In this document: positions 1 to 8,629 of the stretch, piece by piece
How positions within the stretch are numbered: position 1 is the first letter of the stretch
How the letters are laid out: each line of letters begins with the position of its first letter
Origin: Crocinitomicaceae bacterium
GTDB taxonomy: Bacteria; Bacteroidota; Bacteroidia; Flavobacteriales_D; Crocinitomicaceae
Length of the DNA: 20,158 bases
Direction: 5' to 3'
Assembly: GCA_002696025.1 (NCBI GenBank)
Contig: NZQU01000035.1
Location: forward strand, 1-20,158
Translations under genes and position numbers: made by a program
Notes under the pieces: model-generated
Told to the model about the DNA's origin: nothing
Databases searched by the model: none
What the model saw: the letters and a program-made list of their open reading frames with translations, nothing else

Positions 1-415
1 AGAAATTGTTAGAATTGAGCACCCAGATAATACAGAAAAAGCATTAAATGAAATGGTAGATCACATAAAAAACTTACTTGAAAAACTTAAGCTACCATAT
101 AGAATTCTTAGGCTATGTGGTGGTGACATGGGTTTTACTTCTGCAATGACCTATGATTTTGAAGTGTACTCAGCAGCTCAGGAAAAATGGCTTGAAGTTA
201 GTTCTGTATCAAGATTTGACACATATCAATCCAATAGATTAAAGCTTAGGTATAAAGGAAATGATAAGAAGAATCATTTGTGTCATACATTAAATGGATC
301 TGCCCTTGCACTTCCAAGAATTCTTGCATCAATTTTAGAAAACAATCAAAAAGACAATAAAATTATTGTTCCTGAAGTTTTGCACGAATTTTGTGGTTTC
401 AGTGAAATATCATAA
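1..415 (+). CDS. serS: Seryl-tRNA synthetase, C-terminal part (5' end outside window)
   Basis: This is the 3' end of a class II seryl-tRNA synthetase, the cytoplasmic enzyme that charges tRNA-Ser with serine. The reading frame is open from base 2, so the gene enters from the left and only about the last 137 residues are present. The visible part holds the end of the catalytic core: a segment with RLCGGDMGFTSAMTYDFEVY, then VSSVSRFDTYQSNRLKLRY, then a class II motif 3 of the form NGSALALPRILASILENNQ, whose arginine contacts ATP. All of these fit SerRS closely. The N-terminal coiled-coil arm and motif 1 are outside the window. The stop is followed after 12 bases by the next gene on the same strand, so the two may be co-transcribed. 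Confidence 0.95.
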   Translation, partial: EIVRIEHPDNTEKALNEMVDHIKNLLEKLKLPYRILRLCGGDMGFTSAMTYDFEVYSAAQEKWLEVSSVSRFDTYQSNRLKLRYKGNDKKNHLCHTLNGSALALPRILASILENNQKDNKIIVPEVLHEFCGFSEIS

Positions 416-427
416 TATATTTAGCAA

Positions 428-979
428 ATGAAAAAACTATTTTTCTTTTCTCTTACAATCATATTTATATCATTTGGATGTGCAGATATTAATAGGTCTA
501 AACAAATAAAAAATATAGATACCATGATTGAATATCTTGATAGTACATCAACAATTATTCATTCGTTTAAACCCGATTCGCTTTCAAGAATGGCTAATAA
601 CTCAACAAATGTTGAAATACGAATTAAAAACTATTTAATTAATGACACTATTGATTTAGAATTAGGCAAAAAAATGGACGCCTATAAAATTATGAGGAGA
701 TCCATTGGTGTTCTAAGAAAAAACCACAGCAAAATTAAAGCACTTGTGAAAGAAGAAAGCATCACATTAAATCAACTTAAAACCGACATCAACAATGGAA
801 GCGGAAGAAGAGAGAAGTATGATGAATACATTGCTTATGAACAAAATAAATGCAAACAAATAAAAATTGTATTTGATGAATTTATTAAAACAAAAAAAGC
901 TGTTTACACTACTTACAATCGTTACCATAAAGAATTAAACGAATTTTCATTAAGCTTAATAAAGAAAGAAGAGAATTGA
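428..979 (+). CDS. Unknown lipoprotein, helical, between serS and the TPR gene
   Basis: I do not recognise this 183-residue protein by family. It begins with a lipoprotein signal: Met-Lys-Lys, a hydrophobic core, and a lipobox ending ISFGC, so Cys18 would be lipidated. The mature part is rich in Lys, Glu, Ile and Asn, with long stretches that look alpha-helical and possibly coiled-coil (about residues 75-180) and no evident catalytic motif. Its TGA stop overlaps the TTG start of the next gene (TTGA), implying translational coupling to the exported TPR protein. A role with that protein at the cell envelope is inferred from this coupling alone. The ATG start at 428 is supported by the signal peptide beginning directly there. 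Confidence 0.75.
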   Translation: MKKLFFFSLTIIFISFGCADINRSKQIKNIDTMIEYLDSTSTIIHSFKPDSLSRMANNSTNVEIRIKNYLINDTIDLELGKKMDAYKIMRRSIGVLRKNHSKIKALVKEESITLNQLKTDINNGSGRREKYDEYIAYEQNKCKQIKIVFDEFIKTKKAVYTTYNRYHKELNEFSLSLIKKEEN

Positions 980-2229
980 AAAGAATCATCCTCATCACAA
1001 TATGTGCTTTTTTAAGCAATATTTCTTGGTCACAATCTCAAGAAGAAATTCAATTGGCTCAAGAATATTATATAAAAGGTGATTTTAACAAAGCTGTTTA
1101 TTACTACAAAAAAATATACAAAAGCAACAACTCAGTCATATATTACACTCGTTATCTTGACTGCCTTATAAAAACAGAAGAATACAAAACTGCTGAAAAA
1201 CTTATTATAAAAAGAGTTAAATCTAATAAAGGCGATTTAAACTTACAACTAAGCCTTGCTCAATTTTATATTGATAGAGAAAGCAGTGATAAGGCCAATA
1301 AAATATTTGAAGATGTCTATACAAGCTCTATCAACACTCCGCAAAATATAAACAAAACGTATAATGCTTTTATCGAAGTAGATCAAATTGATTGGGCTAT
1401 TAAAACTCTAGAAAAGGGAAGGAAGAAAAATAAAAAAAACGCCCAACTTAATTTTAATTTTGCCAAAGCATATAGCATTCAAGGCGAAAAAGATAAAATG
1501 TTAAATGAGTTACTTGATGTTTTATCATTTGACTCCTACTCTATTCAATCTGTTAAGGATTTTTTAATCAATAGAGTTGAATTTTTAAATAAAGAAGATG
1601 ATTTATTAAAATTATTAATCAAAAAGTTAATAAATATAAATCAAAAGCAATCTGATAAAATAGTTTATTTGGAGCTATTAATATGGACTTTTGTTCAAAG
1701 CGAAAATTACAACTCTGCTCTTACTCAAGCTATTGGTCTTGATAAAAGATTTAATTTAATGGGTGAAGAAGTAATGAGAATTGGTCAAATATGCCTTGAC
1801 AATCAGCAATTCAAAATAGCCAACAAAGCTTTTAAATACATTATTAATCTTAACCAAGAAACTGAGTTCTTTTATTTAGCTGAACAACTTATTTTAAACA
1901 CTAATTTTTTAAAAATAACAAGTTCAAGAGATTATACAGAACAGGAAATCGCTGAATGTATTAATGAATATGAAAAAGTTTTATCTAAATACAGTAAAGG
2001 GAGAAGGACACTTAAATTAATTATTGAATTGGCTTATATAAAATCATACTATGCAGATATGCCAAAACAGGGAATTGAACTGTTAAATGAAGCCTTAAAA
2101 ATCAGATCTTTAACAGATATTCAAAGAGCTGAAATTAAAGTAAAATTAGCCGACATACATGTTTTAAAAGGTGACATATGGGAAGCCAGCTTATTATATA
2201 TGCAAGTTGAAAATGATTTTAAATTTTAA
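976..2229 (+). CDS. Exported TPR-repeat protein, N-terminal two thirds, ended by an in-frame TAA
   Basis: This codes for a 417-residue product with a Sec signal peptide (about residues 1-19, hydrophobic core, cleavage near WSQ/SQ) followed by helical repeats of TPR type, for example AQEYYIKGDFNKAVYYYKKI at about 28-47 and further pairs of helices to the end. The start is TTG overlapping the preceding stop; no in-frame ATG lies near, and the signal sequence fixes this start. The frame stops at TAA 2227-2229 but continues in the same frame, without another stop, for 200 codons to 2832. The two parts together would be one protein of about 618 residues. As written, the product lacks its C-terminal TPRs. 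Such TPR proteins act as periplasmic or outer-membrane-associated scaffolds; the exact role here is unknown. Confidence 0.7.
   Translation: MKRIILITICAFLSNISWSQSQEEIQLAQEYYIKGDFNKAVYYYKKIYKSNNSVIYYTRYLDCLIKTEEYKTAEKLIIKRVKSNKGDLNLQLSLAQFYIDRESSDKANKIFEDVYTSSINTPQNINKTYNAFIEVDQIDWAIKTLEKGRKKNKKNAQLNFNFAKAYSIQGEKDKMLNELLDVLSFDSYSIQSVKDFLINRVEFLNKEDDLLKLLIKKLININQKQSDKIVYLELLIWTFVQSENYNSALTQAIGLDKRFNLMGEEVMRIGQICLDNQQFKIANKAFKYIINLNQETEFFYLAEQLILNTNFLKITSSRDYTEQEIAECINEYEKVLSKYSKGRRTLKLIIELAYIKSYYADMPKQGIELLNEALKIRSLTDIQRAEIKVKLADIHVLKGDIWEASLLYMQVENDFKF
2227..2229 (+). other. Single in-frame stop codon (TAA) splitting the TPR gene
   Basis: The codons around the stop read K-F-stop-L-I-G-E-E-A-K-F. 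Upstream and downstream halves share frame 1 and both are TPR-like, with no base gained or lost. One substitution (for example GAA or AAA to TAA) would explain it. It could be a true recent nonsense mutation, a sequencing or assembly error, or, less likely, a read-through site. Confidence 0.85.
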
Positions 2230-2832
2230 TTAATTGGAGAGGAAGCGAAATTTAAAAATGCCCAAGTATTTTATTACAATGGTGAATTTGATTATGCTCA
2301 ATCTCAATTAGATATTTTAAAAGAGTCTACATCAAAACTTATTGCCAATGATGCGCTTGAATTGTCTGTCTTGATTACAGAAAACTTTGGACTTGACAGC
2401 AATTATCAAGCAATGAATTGGTTTGCAAATGGAGAGCTACTAATTAAACAACATAAATATAAGTCAGCATTTAATTTATTTGATAGCATTTCATTAGTGT
2501 ACCCTGGAAATGGTCTTGCTGATGAAATTCTTTTAAGAAAGGGAAATGCAATGTTTGAGCAAGGTTACTTTCAAAAAGCCCTAGATCTTTATATTAAAAT
2601 AATTGATAATTATCCGCAAGAGATATTAGGTGATAATGCAATGTATAAAATTGCCGAATTGTATCAATTCAATATTATTGATAAAGCAAAAGCAATAGAA
2701 ACTTATAAAAAATTATTAGTTGACTACCCAGGAAGTTTATTTTCAGATGAGGCAAGAAAAAGATACAGAATTCTTAGAGGTGATGAAATAATTGATGATT
2801 CAAATCCTGAGTATAGAAAATGGAACAATTAA
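2230..2832 (+). pseudogene. C-terminal third of the exported TPR protein, cut off by the upstream stop
   Basis: The 200 codons after the internal TAA stay open and encode clear TPR-type helices: KYKSAFNLFDSISLVYPG, YFQKALDLYIKIIDNYPQ and KAIETYKKLLVDYPGSLF, followed by a conserved-looking end, SDEARKRYRILRGDEI, of the kind that closes BamD/YbgF-like TPR arrays in Bacteroidota. No ATG, GTG or TTG occurs in frame before the TTG at 2362, and the first in-frame ATG is near 2413, inside the repeats. Independent translation therefore looks poor: there is no signal peptide and no convincing ribosome binding site. It is best read as the separated 3' part of the gene starting at 976. The next gene, rsmI, begins 9 bases after its stop. 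Confidence 0.75.
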
Positions 2833-2841
2833 AAACAGCCT

Positions 2842-3510
2842 ATGTCTAATTTATTTATTGTACCTACCCCTATTGGAAACCTTGAAGATATTACGCTTCG
2901 TTCAATAAGAATACTTGAGGAGTGTGATTTAATCTTAGCCGAGGATACAAGAGTAACCAAACGTCTATTAAATCATTTAAACATAAGCAAGCCACTTTTG
3001 TCATTTCATGCTCATAATGAACACAAGGTTTTAGATAAAACAATCGAAAAAATTAGTCAAAACAAATCTACTGTTTTAGTCTCTGATGCAGGAACACCGG
3101 GTATTTCTGACCCAGGCTATCTTTTAATAAGATCATGCATCGAGAACAACATTAAGATTGAATGTTTACCTGGAGCAACAGCAATTATTCCTGCATTAAT
3201 TTTAAGCGGTTTCCCTACAGAAAGATTTGTATTTGAAGGTTTTTTACCTCACAAAAAAGGTAGACAAACAAGAATAAAAGCGATTTGTAACGAAAGAAGA
3301 ACTTCTGTTTTTTATGAATCACCACATCGGATTAACAAAGCTCTTAATCAATTAAAGGAATTCATAGATCCGGAAAGAAAAGTTTGCGTTGCAAGAGAAA
3401 TAAGCAAGCTTTATGAAGAGGTAATTAGAGGAAATATCGATGAGTTGATCAGTTTTAGTGAGAACCACGAACTAAAAGGAGAAATTGTTATTGTGGTTTC
3501 TGCTATATAA
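2842..3510 (+). CDS. rsmI: 16S rRNA (cytidine-1402 2'-O)-methyltransferase
   Basis: RsmI is an SAM-dependent tetrapyrrole-methylase-fold enzyme that methylates the ribose of C1402 in the decoding centre of 16S rRNA. The 222-residue protein carries the family hallmarks: FIVPTPIGNLEDITLRSIRI at the N terminus, ILAEDTRVTKRLLNH next, VSDAGTPGISDPGYLLI at about 79-95, and LPGATAIIPALILSGFP and FYESPHRI further on. It is shorter than the E. coli enzyme (about 286 residues), lacking the C-terminal extension. It starts with ATG 9 bases after the TPR gene and ends one base before the convergent DUF819 gene, leaving no room for a terminator between them. Confidence 0.95.
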   Translation: MSNLFIVPTPIGNLEDITLRSIRILEECDLILAEDTRVTKRLLNHLNISKPLLSFHAHNEHKVLDKTIEKISQNKSTVLVSDAGTPGISDPGYLLIRSCIENNIKIECLPGATAIIPALILSGFPTERFVFEGFLPHKKGRQTRIKAICNERRTSVFYESPHRINKALNQLKEFIDPERKVCVAREISKLYEEVIRGNIDELISFSENHELKGEIVIVVSAI

Positions 3511-3511
3511 T

Positions 3512-5128
3512 TTAAACAGATAAAGCCTGCATCATAATGGTGCATATAATAGCACCAAAAGTACCAACAGCATATCCCAAAACAGCTAATAAAACACCTA
3601 CAGGAGCAAGAGCTGGACTAAATGCACTTGCAACAATTGGAGCCGAAGCAGCACCACCAACATTGGCCTGACTTCCAACAGCAACATAGAAAAATGGAGC
3701 TTTTATGATTTTTGCTACTACAAATAAAAACAAAGCATGAATCGAAATCCATATCAATCCAATTGATAAAAGAAATTTAAAAACTCCCCAATTGGCAATC
3801 AATTCCATAATATCCATTTTCATTCCAATAGTAGCAACCAATATGTACAAGAACAAACTTCCCATTTTTGATGCTCCTACACCTTCAAATTCTCTATATT
3901 TTGTAAAAGAAAGCAATACCCCAAAAATAGTAGCAAGAACCACTAGCCAGAAAAATTTATTTCCAAAAGAAACAAGAAGTCTTGATGTTGAATCATTCAT
4001 TCCATCTAAAATTTCTGATATCCATGGACCCATATTGTCCGCCATTAAATGTGCCAAACCAACGCAACAAAAAGTAATACCAAGCATGTATATTAAATCA
4101 TTAAATGTAGCAACCTTAGATACACTTTCTTGAAACTTTTCCATCTTACTTTTCAAATTTTCAATTGCTTTGTCATCAGCTTTAAAAAATCGATTTAATT
4201 TTTTGTTATAACCAGTTCCAAAAAGCAAAACAGACATAAATAAGTTTGCTACAAATACATCAACCACAATCATTGCCGAAAACAATTGATCACTCGCGCT
4301 ATAAATCTCTTTCATTGCTGTTTGATTCGCTCCTCCCCCAATCCAAGATCCAGCAACAGTAGACAACCCTCTCCATATATCGTCATTTAAAACATCTGGC
4401 GAGAACAAAGAGACTATCCATAAAGCTACAGGACCTCCTATTACAATACCAAGTGTTGCAGCAAAAAACATGATAACTGCTTTTGGACCCAATCTTTTAA
4501 TTGCAGGAAAATCAATACTTAAACACAACAAAACCAAACTGGCAGGCAACAAATACCTTGAAGCAATATGGTATAGATTGGATTCCTCTGATGAAATTAC
4601 ACCTAAAGAATTTAATCCGGCAGGAATAAAATAACAAAGTAAAAGTGCAGGAACAATACCATAAAACTTTTTAAAGAATTTCCTTTGACTACTAGCTGTT
4701 TTGAAAACAAAAAACAAAACAAGCATTAACAATCCAAAAACTACTGCATCATTAGTAAATAAAGGAGGAGCAGATTTAACTTTAAAAGGTCGGCTATAGC
4801 TTTCCTTATTGTTTTTTTCATTAACAATAGTAAGTGTATGATCTCCTCTTTCTATGCCCTTAATAATTATACCATTATTTGTTGTGAAAACTGTTTTATT
4901 GCCGTCAAAAAATATTCTGTAATCTTTATGATCCGGGAAAATAATTTTTAAATCTGGTGTTTCTGAAGCATAAAAAAGCCCCTCTAAATCCTCAAATGAA
5001 ATAGACTTAAACAAACTATCACTATGAGCATTTGGTGCTTGTTCAACTTCTGTTTTAGAATGAACATAAACCACAGAAAACAAACAAATACAAAGTAATA
5101 ATGACCTTCTTATAAGAATAGACAGCAT
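3512..5128 (-). CDS. DUF819-family polytopic membrane protein with an added exported N-terminal domain
   Basis: Residues about 125-538 form a multi-pass membrane protein of the DUF819 (YjcL-like) family. Supporting segments are AGSWIGGGANQTAMKEIY at about 259-276 and VGSQANVGGAASAPIVASAF at about 484-503, two glycine-rich stretches placed as in inverted-repeat carriers. The substrate is unknown. Unusually, the protein starts with what looks like a signal peptide or anchor (residues 1-24) and about 95 polar residues with beta-strand character (DYRIFFDGNKTVFTTNNGII, then DHTLTIV), before the first membrane helix at about 125-143. DUF819 proteins are normally about 400 residues; this one is 538. 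The gene follows the POT transporter after 25 bases and probably shares its transcript. Confidence 0.8.
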   Translation of the reverse strand: MLSILIRRSLLLCICLFSVVYVHSKTEVEQAPNAHSDSLFKSISFEDLEGLFYASETPDLKIIFPDHKDYRIFFDGNKTVFTTNNGIIIKGIERGDHTLTIVNEKNNKESYSRPFKVKSAPPLFTNDAVVFGLLMLVLFFVFKTASSQRKFFKKFYGIVPALLLCYFIPAGLNSLGVISSEESNLYHIASRYLLPASLVLLCLSIDFPAIKRLGPKAVIMFFAATLGIVIGGPVALWIVSLFSPDVLNDDIWRGLSTVAGSWIGGGANQTAMKEIYSASDQLFSAMIVVDVFVANLFMSVLLFGTGYNKKLNRFFKADDKAIENLKSKMEKFQESVSKVATFNDLIYMLGITFCCVGLAHLMADNMGPWISEILDGMNDSTSRLLVSFGNKFFWLVVLATIFGVLLSFTKYREFEGVGASKMGSLFLYILVATIGMKMDIMELIANWGVFKFLLSIGLIWISIHALFLFVVAKIIKAPFFYVAVGSQANVGGAASAPIVASAFSPALAPVGVLLAVLGYAVGTFGAIICTIMMQALSV

Positions 5129-5153
5129 AACAATATTTTAAATTGAAAAGGAA

Positions 5154-6647
5154 TTAATGAATTCCCTTCATAAATTTGTTAAGTACAGGCGTCAATACTA
5201 ATAAGCAAACACCAGATATTAACATTAAAAGTGCTATAAAAGGATATAAAGAAAACTCATAAGTTTCTAATATTCCTTCAAGTGCAGCAGCAAAGTAATT
5301 ACCCAAAGCAAAACTTGCCATCCAAATACCCATCATAACAGATGTTATTTTACCTGGAGAAAGTTTGGTTACCATTGATAGTCCAATTGGTGATAGCATC
5401 AACTCTCCAATTGTCAAAAGCACATAAACAACAACCAACCACATAGGACTCACCATTTGGCCTTCTTGAGCCAAATCAAATGCCAAAGACATAATGTAGA
5501 AAGCTACTGCTCCTATAAACATAGCCATAGCAAATTTAATAGGTGTTCTGGGGTTTAGCTTTCGTTTATCAAGTTTTAACCATAAAATAGAAAATAATGG
5601 AGCCAATGTTACAATAGCAATTGGGTTGATATTTTGAAACCAAGTAGTAGGGATTTCCCAACCGCCTACTAGTCGATCAGTATTCTCAGCAGCAAATAGG
5701 TTAAATGTTCCACCTGCTTGTTCAAATCCAGCCCAGAATACAATATTAAAAAAAGCCAAAACCAATATTACAATAACTCTTGACCACTCTGTAGAACCAC
5801 TTGTTCCACCAACAATAGATTTTGCTAAAAATAAGATTCCTCCTATTCCAAGAGTCCATCCTGTTATAGAATGAACAAGATCATTGGTATTACCCCAATA
5901 AATCATTACTAAGTAAACAATCACAAAGTTTGCAATTGAATACAATGTAATGTCTTTCCAATCTTTTAAAACCAAAGAAGTCCTTCCCTTATCGGCATCT
6001 CCTGGAGGCAATCCAAGATTACCGAGGGTATGTCTTCTCCAATAAAACCACATAACACCAATCAGCATTCCCAATCCAGCAGATAGATATCCATATGGCC
6101 AACCCACTTTTTCACCAAGTGTACCAGCAATAAAAGGAGATAAAAAAGCTCCAATATTTATTCCCATATAAAAAATAGTAAACCCACCATCTTTTCTAGG
6201 ATCATCATTGTCATACAAATCTCCTACAATAGTCGAAATATTGGGCTTGAAAAAACCATTACCCAAAATAAGCACACCCAATCCCAAATAAAACACATCT
6301 AATCTAGTGCCCATTTCAGAAAATATTGCTGTAGTTGAACTGGCAGCCAATAAAAATTGACCAATTGCCATTGTTATACCTCCAATATAAATTGACTTCC
6401 TTTGTCCAATTACATTATCTGCAAACCAACCTCCAATTATTGGAGTTAAGTAAACCAATGCCGTAAATAATCCATATATAGCAAGGGATTCCTTTCTATC
6501 CATACCGAAACCTCCCGTAGCAAGTTCTGCAGTTAAAAATATGGTAAGGATTGCTCGCATACCATAATAACTAAAACGCTCCCACATTTCTGTGAAAAAC
6601 AATGATGATAAGCCTGGTGGATGTCCGGTTTTATTTGTCTCTGTCAT
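5154..6647 (-). CDS. POT-family proton-dependent oligopeptide transporter
   Basis: This 497-residue inner-membrane MFS protein belongs to the POT/PTR family, which imports di- and tripeptides with protons. The N terminus holds the diagnostic ExxER motif in FFTEMWERFSYYGMRAIL (E20, E23, R24), which couples proton binding to transport. It is followed by GGWFADNVIGQRKSIYIGG, the loop between helices 2 and 3, and by GNGFFKPNISTIVGDLY and the FYMGINIGAFLSPFIAG helix typical of the family. Near the C terminus, IGELMLSPIGLSMVTKLSP is also conserved. The size is normal and I see no damage. It lies 96 bases downstream of aroE on the same strand, with its own candidate promoter, and 25 bases ahead of the DUF819 gene. 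Peptides released by the exported M1 aminopeptidase in this window could be substrates (inference). Confidence 0.93.
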   Translation of the reverse strand: MTETNKTGHPPGLSSLFFTEMWERFSYYGMRAILTIFLTAELATGGFGMDRKESLAIYGLFTALVYLTPIIGGWFADNVIGQRKSIYIGGITMAIGQFLLAASSTTAIFSEMGTRLDVFYLGLGVLILGNGFFKPNISTIVGDLYDNDDPRKDGGFTIFYMGINIGAFLSPFIAGTLGEKVGWPYGYLSAGLGMLIGVMWFYWRRHTLGNLGLPPGDADKGRTSLVLKDWKDITLYSIANFVIVYLVMIYWGNTNDLVHSITGWTLGIGGILFLAKSIVGGTSGSTEWSRVIVILVLAFFNIVFWAGFEQAGGTFNLFAAENTDRLVGGWEIPTTWFQNINPIAIVTLAPLFSILWLKLDKRKLNPRTPIKFAMAMFIGAVAFYIMSLAFDLAQEGQMVSPMWLVVVYVLLTIGELMLSPIGLSMVTKLSPGKITSVMMGIWMASFALGNYFAAALEGILETYEFSLYPFIALLMLISGVCLLVLTPVLNKFMKGIH

Positions 6648-6673
6648 AATATTATTTTACTATTAATAATGCT

Positions 6674-6707
6674 CGAATTTAGTAAAATTTATATGAGCAA
6701 AGCAAAA
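6674..6707 (-). promoter_or_regulatory. Candidate Bacteroidota-type promoter for the POT transporter gene
   Basis: On the - strand, TTTTG (6703-6707) is followed after 21 bases by TAAATTCG (6674-6681), one mismatch from the Bacteroidota -7 consensus TAnnTTTG, with the -33 element at a suitable distance. It lies about 27 bases before the POT start codon, in the largest gap within this gene run. A start of transcription near 6667 is expected. Confidence 0.4.
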
Positions 6708-6743
6708 GTTGTGATTAAATTCGTTCTAATGTTGATAATTATT

Positions 6744-7472
6744 TCATTTAGACCATATTTTCCAACTCTCTTTAGCTTGTTCTATAAGCATATGATTACC
6801 ATTTAAGGTACTTGCGTTATTTTTAATGGAATTTTTTAAAAACAAGGTTTCTTTAGGATTATAAATTAAATCAATACAAAGATGATTTTCAGATAGAAAA
6901 CTATAATCAATAGGTATCAAATCATTTATATTTGGATACATTCCTACAGGTGTTGTATTTACTATTAATTTACATGCATTAATCATTTCCTTATTAAGAT
7001 CATTGTATAAAAAATGATTAGGCATTTCTTTTGGTGTTCTAGAAACGAAAAAAACATCAATTCCTAAATTATTTAAAGTATAGGCAACTGCTTTCGATGC
7101 ACCACCTGTTCCTAAAATAATTGCTTTTTCATGTTGATTGGTTAAAAATGGCTTGATCGATTGATGAAAGCCAAATGCATCGGTATTGAATCCTTTGGTT
7201 TTACCATTTGTAATCTTAATTGTATTTACCGCACCTATTTCTTTAGCCTCTATTGAAAGCTCATCAAGAAAAGGAATAATACTTTCTTTATATGGAATTG
7301 TTACATTTAATCCATTAACTGAAGAATTAAGAAGCGATTTAACATCATCAATATTTGCTATTTCAAATTCATCATAGCTTGCATTAATTTTATTTTCTAT
7401 AAAAAAAGATGAAAAATAACTTTTAGAAAAAGAATGAGATAATGATTTTCCTATTAAACCGTATTTATTCAT
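6744..7472 (-). CDS. aroE: Shikimate dehydrogenase (NADP+)
   Basis: AroE reduces 3-dehydroshikimate to shikimate with NADPH in chorismate and aromatic amino acid synthesis. The 242-residue protein shows the substrate-binding serines in GKSLSHSFS (8-16), the catalytic lysine in NVTIPYKE (K62), AVNTI (81-85), the catalytic aspartate in GFNTDAFGF (D98), the nucleotide-binding glycine loop LGTGGASKA (120-128) and the closing NGNHMLIEQAKESW helix. It is slightly short for AroE (about 270 in E. coli) but all key residues are present. Its ATG overlaps the purK stop by one base (TAATG), so it is translationally coupled with purK. Confidence 0.95.
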   Translation of the reverse strand: MNKYGLIGKSLSHSFSKSYFSSFFIENKINASYDEFEIANIDDVKSLLNSSVNGLNVTIPYKESIIPFLDELSIEAKEIGAVNTIKITNGKTKGFNTDAFGFHQSIKPFLTNQHEKAIILGTGGASKAVAYTLNNLGIDVFFVSRTPKEMPNHFLYNDLNKEMINACKLIVNTTPVGMYPNINDLIPIDYSFLSENHLCIDLIYNPKETLFLKNSIKNNASTLNGNHMLIEQAKESWKIWSK

Positions 7473-8629
7473 TAGGCACTGTGTGCTTTTAATTTTCCTT
7501 TAATTGATTCGATTTTTTTCTTAAGTTCATCAACAGTTGGAGCTGTAACCGTTACGTGCCCCATTTTTCTAAAAGACTTTACAATCTCTTTCCCATAAAT
7601 ATGAACAAAAACTCCAGGTTGATCTAATAAAAATTCTAGACCATCATATAATGCAGGACCATTGCTGTCTTTTTCTCCCAAAATATTCAACATGGCACCA
7701 CATGAGGTCAAAGATGTATCTCCAAGGGGTAAATTTAAAACACTTCTCAAATGTTGTTGAAATTGAGATGTAACATTAGACTCAATTGTATGATGACCGC
7801 TATTGTGAGGTCTTGGCGCTATTTCATTTATAAGAAGTGAGCCATCTTTGGTTAGGAAAAACTCTACCGCAAGAATTCCTACCATATCAAGTGACTCTAT
7901 GATATTTACTGCCAACTCTTTGGCTTTATCCTCAACCAAGCCTGATACATCAGCAGGTGAAAATAAAAACTCAACAAGATTGGCCTCAGGACTAAATTCA
8001 CATTCAACAACAGGAAAAGTATTCACTTCTCCAGATTCATTTCTTGATACAATAATAGCTAGTTCTTTGTCAAATGGAATAAACTCTTCAAGAATAGAAG
8101 GAGCATCAAAACCTTTTTCAATATCCTCTTTATTTTTTAGAATCTGTACACCTCTTCCATCATATCCTCCAGTTCTTAATTTTTGTACAACAGGAAAAGA
8201 TACAATATTTGAGATCAAATCAGTTTTGTTATCAATCAAGAAAAAATCAGAAGTAGGAAGATTGTGTTTTTTATAAAATTCCTTTTGAATCCCTTTGTCT
8301 CGAATAATTCTTAATACATGTGGTTGAGGAAAAACCTTAACCCCCATTTTTTGAACCTCTTCTAGGGCTTCTATATTTACATTTTCTATTTCAACGGTAA
8401 CAACATCTTTGTCTTTAGCAAAATCAAAAACAGTCTGATAATCAGTTATTGAGCCATTTGTGAAGCCATTGGAAATTTGAGAACATGGAGCATTAGGATC
8501 TGGATCAAGACAGAAAACATGAACATTTAAACTAATAGCTTCTTGAATAATCATTCGACCCAATTGACCTCCACCTAATATTCCAAGCTTAAAATTATTG
8601 CCGTACCAAACTTCTTTTGAACTTTTCAT
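7472..8629 (-). CDS. purK: 5-(carboxyamino)imidazole ribonucleotide synthase
   Basis: PurK uses ATP and bicarbonate to carboxylate AIR to N5-CAIR in purine synthesis. The 385-residue protein has an ATP-grasp fold: GILGGGQLGRMIIQEA at about 16-31 binds AIR phosphate, PVVQKLRTGGYDGRGV forms the ATP-grasp lysine/glycine loop, ILEEFIPFDKELAIIV follows, and INEIAPRPHNSGHHTIE carries the metal and substrate residues. A C-terminal region of the PurK type (HIYGKEIVKSFRKMGHVTV) is present. The partner mutase PurE is not in the window. The ATG directly abuts the proS stop (TAAATG) and the gene overlaps aroE by one base. Confidence 0.96.
   Translation of the reverse strand: MKSSKEVWYGNNFKLGILGGGQLGRMIIQEAISLNVHVFCLDPDPNAPCSQISNGFTNGSITDYQTVFDFAKDKDVVTVEIENVNIEALEEVQKMGVKVFPQPHVLRIIRDKGIQKEFYKKHNLPTSDFFLIDNKTDLISNIVSFPVVQKLRTGGYDGRGVQILKNKEDIEKGFDAPSILEEFIPFDKELAIIVSRNESGEVNTFPVVECEFSPEANLVEFLFSPADVSGLVEDKAKELAVNIIESLDMVGILAVEFFLTKDGSLLINEIAPRPHNSGHHTIESNVTSQFQQHLRSVLNLPLGDTSLTSCGAMLNILGEKDSNGPALYDGLEFLLDQPGVFVHIYGKEIVKSFRKMGHVTVTAPTVDELKKKIESIKGKLKAHSA

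Noticed and set aside
3792..4133. Open + frame of 113 codons
   Set aside because: It lies wholly antisense to the DUF819 gene, whose protein is clearly real; its product has no recognisable motifs.
7848..8276. Open + frame of 142 codons
   Set aside because: Antisense to purK; low-complexity Ser/Thr-rich translation typical of a reversed coding strand.
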